Positions 27,531 to 36,378 of a DNA stretch of 64,000 nt are shown here, one piece after another; within the stretch, counting starts at the first letter, position 1; every line of letters starts with the position of its first letter. The notes beneath the pieces were generated by a model. That model ran no database searches. It was not told where the DNA came from and was given only the letters and a program-made list of their open reading frames with translations. The position numbers were made by a program, and so were the translations under genes. Source of the stretch: Sneathiella limimaris. GTDB taxonomy: Bacteria; Pseudomonadota; Alphaproteobacteria; Sneathiellales; Sneathiellaceae. The DNA lies in contig NZ_JABBYJ010000001.1 in NCBI RefSeq assembly GCF_012932565.1, positions 310,001 through 374,000 on the forward strand, read 5' to 3'.

Positions 27531-28285
27531 ACTTCTTCTCCCAGATAGGCTTCGCGAACGATCGGATTATTCCGGATCTCATCGACCGTACCTGTTGCAA
27601 CCACACTTCCGTACACCAGCACAGAAATCCGGTCGGCCAGCGCAAACACCGCATCCATATCATGCTCCACGAGCAGGATCGGCGCCTCATCCTTCAGATC
27701 CGCCAGAAAGCCGGTTAACTGTTTGGAGCCTTCAGGTCCCATTCCCGCCATCGGCTCGTCCAACAGGAAAGCCTTGGGTTTCAGGGCGAGTGCAATGGCA
27801 ATTTCAAGCTTCCGCCGCTCACCATGGGATAGTTCCGCAGCCGGAACGTCCTTTCGATCTTTCAGGTCCACCCGCTCCAGCATGGCTTCCGCTGCACTGA
27901 TCAACGCCTGATCTTTCATGACAGGTTTAAAGAATTTGAAGCTGCTGCCCGCCTTGGATTGCACGGCCAGCATCACGTTCCGAAGGGCAGAAAACTCCAG
28001 CGCGAGGGAAGATACCTGGAATGTCCGACCAAGCCCAGCCTGAGCCCGATCCGCAACACCAAGCCCCTTCAAATTTTTACCTTCAAATTTGATACTGCCG
28101 GAATCCGGTTCAATCTCCCCGCAAATCTGCTTGATCAAGGTTGATTTTCCCGCCCCGTTTGGACCGATTAAGGCATGGATCTCGCCTTTTCGCAGATCCA
28201 GAGTAACGTCATCGGTTGCCTTGAGCGCACCGAAGGTTTTGTTCAGTCCTTCAATCTGCAGGACAGTTTCTGACAACTCAGTCAT
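27527..28285 (-). CDS. LivG-type ABC transporter ATPase
   Basis: This ATPase of about 252 residues has Walker A GPNGAGKST, a variant signature LSHGERRKLEIAIAL and Walker B FLLDEPMAGMG, as in LivG. The ATG at 28285 gives MTELSETVLQIEG and overlaps the livM stop by eight bases; a start at 28303 is possible but intrudes further into livM. It works with LivF on the LivH/LivM channel. Confidence 0.9.
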   Translation of the reverse strand: MTELSETVLQIEGLNKTFGALKATDDVTLDLRKGEIHALIGPNGAGKSTLIKQICGEIEPDSGSIKFEGKNLKGLGVADRAQAGLGRTFQVSSLALEFSALRNVMLAVQSKAGSSFKFFKPVMKDQALISAAEAMLERVDLKDRKDVPAAELSHGERRKLEIAIALALKPKAFLLDEPMAGMGPEGSKQLTGFLADLKDEAPILLVEHDMDAVFALADRISVLVYGSVVATGTVDEIRNNPIVREAYLGEEV

Positions 28286-29267
28286 GGCTTTGTTTCCCTG
28301 CAATAAATCCGATCAGGCCACCCCGGGCGAATAATACGACAGCCAACAGAACGAGCCCTAGGAAGAACATCCAGTGCTCTGTAAGCCCGCCAAAGATAAA
28401 TTCGAAAATGATAAAAAGAGCCGCTCCGGCAACCGGTCCAAACAACCGCCCAACGCCCCCGAGGATCACAAAAATCATAATCTCACCAGATGTATGCCAC
28501 GACAGCATATTGGGGCTTACAAAGCGGTTCAGGTCCGCAAAAAGGGCACCGGCAAAACCGGTGATCATGGCGGAAATCACAAATGCGGTTAGACGAATGT
28601 TAAATGCCTTGATACCGACCGCAGCCAATCGATCCTCGTTTTGTCTGGCGGCCTGTAGAGCCGCACCAAAACGACTGTTTTTCAGGATGGCTACTAAACT
28701 AAGCCCAACAATCAATGCGCCGAAACAGATCAGGAAAAACTGAATGGGATCAAGTGTATTAAGCCCGGGAAACTCGCTTCGCACATAAATGGAAAGTCCA
28801 TCCTCACCTCCATATGCCGGCCACGAAATACTGAAATAATAAAGCATTTGGGCAAAAGCGAGGGTGATCATGATGAAATAGACACCGCTGGTCCGCAGAG
28901 AGAAATAGCCAATAACCAAAGCCACCAGTCCACTCGCCAGAATGGCGACCGGCCAGAGGATTAGCATCTGGGTCGTGCCATTCAATTCAAACGGCGATGT
29001 CATCAGTGGCTCATAATTCAATGCATGGCTCGCAAGGATACCCAGTGCATAACCACCTATTCCAAAGAAGGCCGCATGTCCGAAGGAGACAAGCCCCCCA
29101 AGACCCAGCGCTAGATTTAGTCCAACACCGGCCAATGCCAAAATGGCAACCCGCGTCGTCAGCGTGACATAGAACGGCTCATCCATCTGAATGGCGATAA
29201 AGGGAATAACCAACAGCCCCAGCAACAGAACCCCGTTCAGGGCATTTTCAACATTTAACTTAACCAT
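28278..29267 (-). CDS. LivM-type ABC transporter permease
   Basis: This 329-residue polytopic membrane protein has the LivM motif ALAGVGLNLALGLGGLVSFGHAAFFGIGG (residues ~40-70; key features GLNLALG and GHAAFFG) and a conserved loop near LQAARQNEDRLAAVGI. It forms the import channel with LivH, whose 3' end it overlaps by eight bases. Confidence 0.92.
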   Translation of the reverse strand: MVKLNVENALNGVLLLGLLVIPFIAIQMDEPFYVTLTTRVAILALAGVGLNLALGLGGLVSFGHAAFFGIGGYALGILASHALNYEPLMTSPFELNGTTQMLILWPVAILASGLVALVIGYFSLRTSGVYFIMITLAFAQMLYYFSISWPAYGGEDGLSIYVRSEFPGLNTLDPIQFFLICFGALIVGLSLVAILKNSRFGAALQAARQNEDRLAAVGIKAFNIRLTAFVISAMITGFAGALFADLNRFVSPNMLSWHTSGEIMIFVILGGVGRLFGPVAGAALFIIFEFIFGGLTEHWMFFLGLVLLAVVLFARGGLIGFIAGKQSHD

Positions 29268-30180
29268 TTGCAGGGAACAGTCCTTTGGGTTTCACCACCA
29301 GAATTATGGCCATCAGGATATAGATCAGCATGGAGGCCAGCGCGGATCCGACAGCCGTCGCATCCGAATTAGTCATGAAAAGTTTAAAGGTAAGTGGCAG
29401 CAGGAACCGGCCAAGAGTATCTACAACGCCCACCAGTATGGCGCCAACCAGCGCCCCCTTAATAGAGCCGATACCACCGATCACAATGACCACAAAGGCA
29501 AGGATCAAGACAGGCTCACCCATGCCGACCTGCACCGATTGCAACGCGCCAACCAGTGCACCTGCAAATCCAGCCAATGCCGCCCCAAGGGCGAAAACAA
29601 CGGTGTAGAGAAGACGAATATCAATTCCAAGCGCGGCAATCATATCCCGATCGGACTCGCCTGCCCGGATCCGGATTCCGAGCCGCGTTTTGGTAATCAG
29701 CAGATAAAGCCCAATTGCCACGGCAAATCCCACAACTATCAAGCCAAAGCGATACAGCGGATACTGCAGTCCACCTGGCAAGGTGATCGGACCTGAGAGA
29801 ATTTCGGGTACATTCAGGAACAGCGGAAATGATCCAAAAACATACCGCGTGCCTTCGGAAAAAATCAGAATAAGCGCAAAGGTCGCCAACACCTGATCCA
29901 GATGATCTCGCTTATACAATCTTCGGATCACCGCAATCTCAACTATTGCACCGGCTGCCGCTGCCGCGATGAGACTTGCCGCAAGGCCTAGCCAAAAAGA
30001 GCCAGTCCAGGTAGCAATAGTCGCGCAAGCAAAGGCACCAACCATGTAGAGTGCACCATGGGCCAGGTTAATCAGCCCCATCACCCCAAAAACCAGGGTC
30101 AGCCCAGCCGCCATCAGGAACAGCATCACTCCGAACTGCAAACCGTTCAGAAGCTGCTCAATGAGAAGTGTTGACGTCAT
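29260..30180 (-). CDS. LivH-type ABC transporter permease
   Basis: This 306-residue polytopic protein starts LLIEQLLNGLQFGVMLFLMA, has the LivH motif GLINLAHGALYMVGAF and the loop RIRAGESDRDMIAALGID. It pairs with LivM. A 71-base gap with a hairpin separates it from the binding-protein gene upstream. Confidence 0.92.
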   Translation of the reverse strand: MTSTLLIEQLLNGLQFGVMLFLMAAGLTLVFGVMGLINLAHGALYMVGAFACATIATWTGSFWLGLAASLIAAAAAGAIVEIAVIRRLYKRDHLDQVLATFALILIFSEGTRYVFGSFPLFLNVPEILSGPITLPGGLQYPLYRFGLIVVGFAVAIGLYLLITKTRLGIRIRAGESDRDMIAALGIDIRLLYTVVFALGAALAGFAGALVGALQSVQVGMGEPVLILAFVVIVIGGIGSIKGALVGAILVGVVDTLGRFLLPLTFKLFMTNSDATAVGSALASMLIYILMAIILVVKPKGLFPANG

Positions 30181-30208
30181 TGAATTAAAGTCTTTCGGAA
30201 GTTCGAAA

Positions 30209-30236
30209 CCTGCTGCGGATACATCCCGTCAGCAGG
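30209..30236 (-). terminator. Intercistronic hairpin between livK-type and livH-type genes
   Basis: CCTGCTG and CAGCAGG arms (7 bp) enclose 14 bases with further GGAT/ATCC pairing possible. It lies directly after the binding-protein gene, consistent with mRNA stabilisation or partial termination that lowers permease expression. Confidence 0.5.
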
Positions 30237-30251
30237 CTCCGAGAGCACATA

Positions 30252-31397
30252 TTACAGTTTACAATCTTTAGCGTAGGCATCCTGGTGGTTTTCCAGTGCC
30301 ACACCGACGATCTTGTTGGTGTAAATGTCACCTTCCTTGATCACTTCCCGGACATAAATTGTCTGGATTGGATGCTGGTTGTTGCCAAATTTAAAGGCAC
30401 CACGTGGTGACTGGATGTTGGCTTCTTTCAAAGCCGCACGGAACGCTTCCTTATCATTAACATCCGCTTTCGCCATAGCTGACAGGATCAGGTTCGCAGC
30501 GTCAAAGCCCTGAACGGCATACAAAGATGGCAGACGGCCATATTCATCCTGGAAACCCTTGACGAACGCTTTGTTTGCATCGTTATCCAGGTCTTTTGAC
30601 CAATGAGAGGAGTTTTTCACGCCAACCGCATTTGGACCAACAGCTTTCAGGATACCCTGATCGAAGGAGAAAGCAGGACCCATCACCGGAATATCAACAC
30701 CGGACTGAGCAAACTGCTTCATGAAGGCAATGCCCATACCACCTGGCAAGAAGATGAAGACGCTATCAGCACCAGAAGCCCGGATCTGGGCAATTTCAGC
30801 TGCATAGTCTTTCTGGCCCAGTTTCGTATAAACTTCTTCTGCCACTGTACCTTCGAAGAAGCGTTTGAAACCAGTCAGACTGTCTTTACCCGCTGGATAG
30901 TTAGGCGCCATGATAAAGGTTTTTTCAAACCCAGCCATTGTTGCATAAGCACCCATCGCTTCATGCAGGTTATCGTTCTGATACGCTGCGTTAAAGTAGT
31001 TGGCATCGCAGCCTTTACCAGCAAGTGCGGATGGACCCGCATTTGGAGAAATATAGAATTTACCCTGCTTTACAGTGCTTGGGATAACTGCCATCGCCAG
31101 GTTGGACCAGATGATACCAGTCAGGATATCAACCTTTTCGCTCTGAATCATTTTATCAGCGATTTGAACCGCAAGGGCTGGTTTACGGGCGTCATCCTCG
31201 ATAACCACTTCCAGATCCTTGTTACCTGCCTGTTTAACAGCCAGCATAAACCCGTCCCGGACATCAATACCCAGCCCGGAACCACCGCCGGTCAGGGTTG
31301 TAATCATGCCGACTTTAACAGGCTCCGCCATCGCGGTGCCTGCCAGGCACATTCCCAGGCCTACAAGACCTGCTTTCAAAAAACTCGTTTTTTTCAA
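30252..31397 (-). CDS. LivK-type periplasmic binding protein, probable aromatic-acid binder
   Basis: This 381-residue protein has a signal peptide ending at AMA (residues 22-24) and then EPVKVGMITTLTGGGSGLG, the leucine-binding-protein-like start. It lies between the CoA ligase gene and livH. Its location in a 2-aminobenzoate operon suggests anthranilate or a related aromatic acid as ligand; that is inference. A 100-base gap separates it from the ligase gene upstream, so a secondary promoter is possible. Confidence 0.9.
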   Translation of the reverse strand: MKKTSFLKAGLVGLGMCLAGTAMAEPVKVGMITTLTGGGSGLGIDVRDGFMLAVKQAGNKDLEVVIEDDARKPALAVQIADKMIQSEKVDILTGIIWSNLAMAVIPSTVKQGKFYISPNAGPSALAGKGCDANYFNAAYQNDNLHEAMGAYATMAGFEKTFIMAPNYPAGKDSLTGFKRFFEGTVAEEVYTKLGQKDYAAEIAQIRASGADSVFIFLPGGMGIAFMKQFAQSGVDIPVMGPAFSFDQGILKAVGPNAVGVKNSSHWSKDLDNDANKAFVKGFQDEYGRLPSLYAVQGFDAANLILSAMAKADVNDKEAFRAALKEANIQSPRGAFKFGNNQHPIQTIYVREVIKEGDIYTNKIVGVALENHQDAYAKDCKL

Positions 31398-31497
31398 TTT
31401 AACTCTCCCATGTTTTAAGAGCGGACTGCGTCAGGTCTCCCAACCCAACGGACATTGCGTTCACAGCAACTTCTCTGTTACTCCCCTTACCCTATCC

Positions 31498-33132
31498 TCA
31501 CGCCAGTCCTTCACGTAAGCGAAATCTCTGTATTTTACCCGTCTGTGTCTTGGGCAATTGCGATACAAATTTGACAGACCGTGGATATTTGTAGGGAGCA
31601 AGAGTTGCCTTGACGTGATCCTGCAAGATTTTCACAGTCTCTTCAACAGCTTCGTATCCCTCGACCAGAACCACATGGGCCTGAACAATCTGTCCGCGCT
31701 CCTCATCCGGAACCCCAATAACCGCACATTCCATCACTGCCGTATGGGCAAGCAGAGCTGCCTCCACCTCCGGTCCGGCAATGTTATACCCAGATGAAAT
31801 AATCATATCGTCAGAGCGGGCGGCGAAATGAAAATACCCATCCTCATCCTGATAAAAAGAATCTCCGGTCAGGTTCCAACCATCCCGGACGTATTTTTTC
31901 TGCCGCTCATCAGCCAGATACCGGCACCCTGTTGGACCTTTAACCGCAAGATACCCAACCTCTCCGCGGGGGACCTCGGTCATATTTTCATCCACAATTT
32001 TCGCCTGATACCCGGTAACGGGTTTACCTGTACAAGCTGGCATGGAATCGCCAAACCGGTTTGAAATGAAAATATGCAGCATTTCAGTCGCACCAATTCC
32101 ATCCAGCATAGGCTTACCAGTTTTCTCCAGCCATTCTTCATAAACAGGGCCCGGCAAGGTTTCACCCGCTGATACCGCTGCCCGCAAAGATGACAAATCC
32201 GCCCCTTCATCCATCGCCCGGAGCATCACCCGATAGGCTGTTGGCGCCGTGAAGCAGATCGTTGCCTTGTAATCCTCGATGATTTTGATCATCTCTGGTG
32301 GGGATGCACTTTCCAGCAAGGTTGCCGCCGCCCCGAAACGCAGTGGGAAAATTGCCAAACCGCCCAAACCGAAGGTAAAGGCGAGCGGTGGGGATCCCAC
32401 AAAAACATCCTCAGGGGTTACGCCCAGAACCTCGGCAGCATACCCATCTGCAATCGCCAGCAAGTCCCGGTGAAAATGCATGGTTGCTTTTGGCTCACCC
32501 GTCGTGCCGGATGTGAAGCCCAGCAGCGCCACGTCATCACGACCTGTTTTAACAGCCTCAAACTTCACGGGCTTATTCAAGGCGATCCGGTCCAGCTCCG
32601 CATCAAAATTGGCAGTCCCGTCAAAGCCGATTACGGCCTCCAGAAACTTGCTGTCTTTCGCAGCAGAGACCAGTTCATCCATCAGGCGGGTATCACAAAG
32701 CGCCATGGAAATCTCGGCTTTATCGATAATCTGGCCAAGCTCTCCTGCTCTCAGTAGCGGCATGGTATTCACAACAACCGCGCCCGCCTTGGTGGCTGCC
32801 AGCCAGCAGGCAACCATCGCCGGATTATTGGCAGACCGGATCATCACACGGTTTCCAGGCTTCAAGCCGTAATCATCAACCAGCGCATTGGCCAGTCGGT
32901 TAGACCAGTCAGCTAGCTCCTTATAGGTCCGGCGGCGACCATTCCCGATCAGGGCTGTATGGTCCCCAAATCCCTTTTCCACCATGCCATCGGTCAGCTC
33001 GACCCCGGCATTCAGGTAGTCAGGATAGTCAAACCCGTCCAAGCGGAACTCCGGCCACTGATCTTCAGGCGGCAGGTTATCGCGCGTAAAACTGTCCTCG
33101 TGCGCAGTTGGTCCCAGCATTTTTAACTCCAC
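31498..33132 (-). CDS. abmG: 2-aminobenzoate-CoA ligase (AMP-forming)
   Basis: This 544-residue acyl-CoA synthetase has the AMP motif GFTSGTTGEPK, the adenylate motif DGIGATEMLHIF and the C-terminal lysine motif LPKTQTGKIQRF. It belongs to the benzoate-CoA ligase branch, and the N-terminal layout (DNLPPEDQWPEF, then DGFDYPDYLNAG) resembles 2-aminobenzoate-CoA ligases. It would activate anthranilate with ATP and CoA in the cytoplasm. The assignment over plain benzoate rests on the neighbouring 2-aminobenzoyl-CoA monooxygenase/reductase gene; a separate benzoate-CoA ligase is encoded at 45713-47251. Confidence 0.85.
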   Translation of the reverse strand: MELKMLGPTAHEDSFTRDNLPPEDQWPEFRLDGFDYPDYLNAGVELTDGMVEKGFGDHTALIGNGRRRTYKELADWSNRLANALVDDYGLKPGNRVMIRSANNPAMVACWLAATKAGAVVVNTMPLLRAGELGQIIDKAEISMALCDTRLMDELVSAAKDSKFLEAVIGFDGTANFDAELDRIALNKPVKFEAVKTGRDDVALLGFTSGTTGEPKATMHFHRDLLAIADGYAAEVLGVTPEDVFVGSPPLAFTFGLGGLAIFPLRFGAAATLLESASPPEMIKIIEDYKATICFTAPTAYRVMLRAMDEGADLSSLRAAVSAGETLPGPVYEEWLEKTGKPMLDGIGATEMLHIFISNRFGDSMPACTGKPVTGYQAKIVDENMTEVPRGEVGYLAVKGPTGCRYLADERQKKYVRDGWNLTGDSFYQDEDGYFHFAARSDDMIISSGYNIAGPEVEAALLAHTAVMECAVIGVPDEERGQIVQAHVVLVEGYEAVEETVKILQDHVKATLAPYKYPRSVKFVSQLPKTQTGKIQRFRLREGLA

Positions 33133-33158
33133 TCCTGTTAGTTGGCAGACCCATCAGC

Positions 33159-34307
33159 TTATCCTCCTGATAGTGTTTGCCGGGCAATGACGACTTTTTG
33201 CACGTCTGATGCCCCTTCATAAATGCGAAGCGCCCGTATCTCCCGGTAGAGCCCCTCGACAATTGATCCTTTTCTCACGCCATCTCCGCCATGCAGCTGG
33301 ACAGCTTTATCAATGACTTCCTGCGCCTTATCGGTCGCATAAAGTTTCGCCATGGCAGCTTCCCGGGTCACCCGGGCTGCGCCCATATCTTTCGTCCAGG
33401 CCGCCCGGTAAACCAATAAGGCCGCCGCATCCACATCCAGCGCCATCTCGGCCACGTGCCCCTGCACCATCTGCAGATCAAATAGCGGCGCACCAAACAA
33501 AGACCTGTCCTGAACCCGTTTCACAGTTTCTTCAAGCGCCCGCCGGGCAAAGCCAAGCGCCGCCCCGCCCACTGTTGAGCGGAACACATCAAGCACCGAC
33601 ATGGAGAGCTTGAAACCTTCACCAGCCTTGCCGATCAGGGCGGATTTTGGAATTCTCACATTATCGAATTTCAACGTTGCCAACGGATGAGGTGCAATAA
33701 CCTCCAGACGTTCCTTGATAGAGAAACCGTCCAGATCCGCAGGCACCACGAAGGCTGAAATCCCCTTGGCGCCGGGTGCCTCGCCCGTACGGGCAAAAAC
33801 GCAGTAAAGATCTGCAATCCCGCCATTGGAAATCCAGGTTTTCTCACCGTTCAGGACGTAGTGATCCCCATCCAGCGTCGCCGTCATATCCATATTGGCA
33901 ACGTCTGATCCGGATTTGGGCTCTGACAAAGCAAAGGCTGAAAGCGCTTTACCTGCCCGTGTTTTATGCAACCATTCCTGCTGCTCAGGCGTTCCAAAGA
34001 AACTGATTGCACCAGTGCCAAGTCCTTGCATGGCAAAGGCAAAATCAGCCAGACCATCATGGCGGGCCAATGTCTCCCGAATAAGACAGAGAGACCTGAC
34101 ATCCAACGGCGCCGGCTTGTCCGGATCAATTGCAGAATAGGTCAGGAACCCAGCTTCCCCAAGATCGGCGACAAGTTTCTTGCAGGCCTCATCCACGTTA
34201 GAATGATCAACCGGCAGGTTTTTTCCACACCAGCTTTCAAGATTATCTGAAAGCTCGCGGTGCTTATCTTCAAAGAAAGGCCAGCTGAGGAAGCTCTTAT
34301 CTGCCAT
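33159..34307 (-). CDS. Acyl-CoA dehydrogenase
   Basis: This 382-residue flavoprotein has the family motifs [28 protein letters not shown] and the C-terminal [11 protein letters not shown], whose glutamate is the catalytic base. In the 2-aminobenzoate pathway it would introduce a double bond during beta-oxidation of the dearomatised ring product. It lies two bases after the enoyl-CoA hydratase gene and upstream of the ligase gene. Confidence 0.9.
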   Translation of the reverse strand: MADKSFLSWPFFEDKHRELSDNLESWCGKNLPVDHSNVDEACKKLVADLGEAGFLTYSAIDPDKPAPLDVRSLCLIRETLARHDGLADFAFAMQGLGTGAISFFGTPEQQEWLHKTRAGKALSAFALSEPKSGSDVANMDMTATLDGDHYVLNGEKTWISNGGIADLYCVFARTGEAPGAKGISAFVVPADLDGFSIKERLEVIAPHPLATLKFDNVRIPKSALIGKAGEGFKLSMSVLDVFRSTVGGAALGFARRALEETVKRVQDRSLFGAPLFDLQMVQGHVAEMALDVDAAALLVYRAAWTKDMGAARVTREAAMAKLYATDKAQEVIDKAVQLHGGDGVRKGSIVEGLYREIRALRIYEGASDVQKVVIARQTLSGG

Positions 34308-34309
34308 GA

Positions 34310-35122
34310 TCAGTCTCCCTTGAACTCTGGTTTTTCTTTAGCGACAAACGCATGGTAAGCGCGATGGAAATCCTGGGTCTGCATGCAGATCGCCTGCGCC
34401 TGGGCTTCCGCCTCAATGGCTTGATCAAGCCCCATGGACCATTCGTGATTGAGCTGCGTCTTGGTAATGGAATGGGCAAAGTTTGGACCCGCGGCGATGC
34501 GCGCGGCCATCTCCATCGCGGTTGATTGCAGCTCATCAGCGGCGACAAGACGGCTATAGTAACCCCACCGCTCGCCTTCTTCAGCGCTCATCACCCGGCC
34601 CGTGTATAACAAATCCGCTGCCCGGCCCTGCCCAATAATTCTCGGAAGCATGGCACACGCGCCCATATCACAACCGGCAAGCCCAACGCGGGTAAAGAGA
34701 AACGCGGTTTTGGCTTCTGGTGTAGCGATCCGCATGTCGGAAGCCATGGTGATGATCGCACCAGCCCCCACGGCAACGCCATCAACGGCTGAAATTATAG
34801 GCTTACCACATCCGAGCATGGCCTTGACCAGATCCCCGGTCATCCGCGTGAAGGACAAAAGCCCCTTCATATCCATTTTGGTCAGCGGTCCAATAATGTC
34901 ATGCACATCCCCGCCGGAGCAGAAATTCCCGCCATTTGGCAGGAAAACAACTGCATCCACATCATCCGCATAATGCAGATCGCGGAACGTATCGCGAAGC
35001 TCGGCATAGCTTTCAAACGTCAGGGGATTTTTTCGATCCGGATTATCCAGCTGGATAACAGCCGTTGTCCCCTCCATCTGCCAGCGAAAATGCGTTGGCT
35101 TAAGATCTGCCATTTTAGTCAT
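34310..35122 (-). CDS. Enoyl-CoA hydratase/isomerase (crotonase) family protein
   Basis: This crotonase of about 270 residues has oxyanion-hole segments [12 protein letters not shown] and [11 protein letters not shown], and a late [11 protein letters not shown] segment. The ATG at 35122 has GGAGG five bases upstream and overlaps the marR stop; a start at 35134 is less likely. It would hydrate an unsaturated CoA intermediate, or open the ring hydrolytically, in the 2-aminobenzoate route. The exact step cannot be assigned from sequence. Confidence 0.88.
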   Translation of the reverse strand: MTKMADLKPTHFRWQMEGTTAVIQLDNPDRKNPLTFESYAELRDTFRDLHYADDVDAVVFLPNGGNFCSGGDVHDIIGPLTKMDMKGLLSFTRMTGDLVKAMLGCGKPIISAVDGVAVGAGAIITMASDMRIATPEAKTAFLFTRVGLAGCDMGACAMLPRIIGQGRAADLLYTGRVMSAEEGERWGYYSRLVAADELQSTAMEMAARIAAGPNFAHSITKTQLNHEWSMGLDQAIEAEAQAQAICMQTQDFHRAYHAFVAKEKPEFKGD

Positions 35123-35618
35123 TTGATCCTCCATCCGGACGGTTCTTGTCTGCCGTCTTTGATATATCCAGTAAACGACCGATCAGGTCCGCATCTTCTG
35201 CGCTCACCCCGGCCAATAATTCGTTGATCCATTCCTGATGGACGGCAGCCATATGAGCAAACTCACTCCGACCCTTTTCGGACAGGCGTACCCGCATGGC
35301 CCGGCGATCGCCCGGGATCGGTTCGCGCACCACCATCTTCTCAGACACCAGCCGCTCAATAATGCCTGTGACATTGCCATTGGACACCATCAGCGCGGTC
35401 GAAAGCTCACTCATTTTCAGGCCACTTTCCTGTCGGTAAAGGGCTGACATCACATCAAATCTTGGCAAGGTGGATTTGAACTGGGTCCGAAACCGTTCGC
35501 GAAGCTCACCCTCAATTTGGCGGGAGATTTTCAAAATTCGAAGCCATAGCCGAAGTCGATGCTTTTCCGGGCTATTGCGATCACCCTGTTCTAGGAAGTC
35601 TTCATGCAACTCAATCAT
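35115..35618 (-). CDS. MarR-family transcriptional regulator
   Basis: This 167-residue winged-helix protein has [19 protein letters not shown] leading into the DNA-binding region ([20 protein letters not shown]) and wing ([15 protein letters not shown]). A longer frame reaches 35684, but ATG 35618 has GGAGGGG upstream and overlaps the SDR stop (ATGA). MarR proteins often repress aromatic-catabolism operons and are released by a CoA-thioester ligand. The tandem 14-mers at 38732-38759 before the first gene of the operon are the obvious target. Confidence 0.9.
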   Translation of the reverse strand: MIELHEDFLEQGDRNSPEKHRLRLWLRILKISRQIEGELRERFRTQFKSTLPRFDVMSALYRQESGLKMSELSTALMVSNGNVTGIIERLVSEKMVVREPIPGDRRAMRVRLSEKGRSEFAHMAAVHQEWINELLAGVSAEDADLIGRLLDISKTADKNRPDGGSND

Positions 35619-36376
35619 ACTTCCCCTCCTGAAATGGAAATGGCTTGCCCGGTGACGCTGGCCGCCCCCTTGCCGGCAAGCCAAAGAACCGCATCCGCCA
35701 CTTCTTCTGGCTGCACAAAACGGCCCATGGGGTTGCTGCTGACCAACGCGGCGCGCGCCTCTTCCCGGCTCAAACCCGTTTTCGCCTGAATGTTTTCAAT
35801 GGACCGCTCCAACATCGGGGTCTCTACAAAACCGGGACAAATCGCATTTACGGTAACACCGCTTTTGGCAAGCTCCAGCGACAGGGCCTTGGTCAATCCA
35901 ACAACCCCATGCTTGCTCGCACAATAATGACTGACATATGCATAGCCCTTTAAACCCGCTGTTGATGCAATGGAAATCAGACGACCACTTTTCACCGCCT
36001 CCATTCCCGGCAGGCAGGCTTTGAACGTATTAAAGACACCGGTCAGATTAATATCGATGGAGGATTGCCAATCTGCCGCATCCATCTTGGAAAAGGGTAT
36101 ACTATCTGCGGCACCCGCATTGGCAACGGCAATGGTAACAGGCCCATATGTTTCGGCTGCTTTTTCGACCATCGCCTTCATACCGGAAAGGTCTGTCACA
36201 TCCGCAGTCAGGCATTGGATATTGACGTTATCTGCCGCTACCCGCTCTAACGGTTCAAGCCGACGACCACAAATGGTAACCTTGGTACCGGCCTCCGCCA
36301 GCATCAGGGCAGTTGTCTGCCCAACGCCGCTACCGCCGCCTGTTACCAATGCATGTTGTCCGCTCAGTTTGCTCAT
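35615..36376 (-). CDS. SDR-family oxidoreductase, probable 3-hydroxyacyl-CoA dehydrogenase
   Basis: This 253-residue short-chain dehydrogenase has the NAD(P) motif TGGGSGVG near residue 12, an NNAG-like VANAG, and the catalytic YCASK. Its context suggests oxidation of a hydroxyacyl-CoA intermediate of 2-aminobenzoyl-CoA breakdown. It lies two bases after the monooxygenase/reductase gene and overlaps marR by four bases. Confidence 0.9.
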   Translation of the reverse strand: MSKLSGQHALVTGGGSGVGQTTALMLAEAGTKVTICGRRLEPLERVAADNVNIQCLTADVTDLSGMKAMVEKAAETYGPVTIAVANAGAADSIPFSKMDAADWQSSIDINLTGVFNTFKACLPGMEAVKSGRLISIASTAGLKGYAYVSHYCASKHGVVGLTKALSLELAKSGVTVNAICPGFVETPMLERSIENIQAKTGLSREEARAALVSSNPMGRFVQPEEVADAVLWLAGKGAASVTGQAISISGGEV

Positions 36377-36378
36377 GA

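Noticed and set aside
30603-31418. 271-codon frame antisense to the LivK-type gene
   Set aside because: It is a shadow of a clear binding-protein gene, with no signal or domain of its own.
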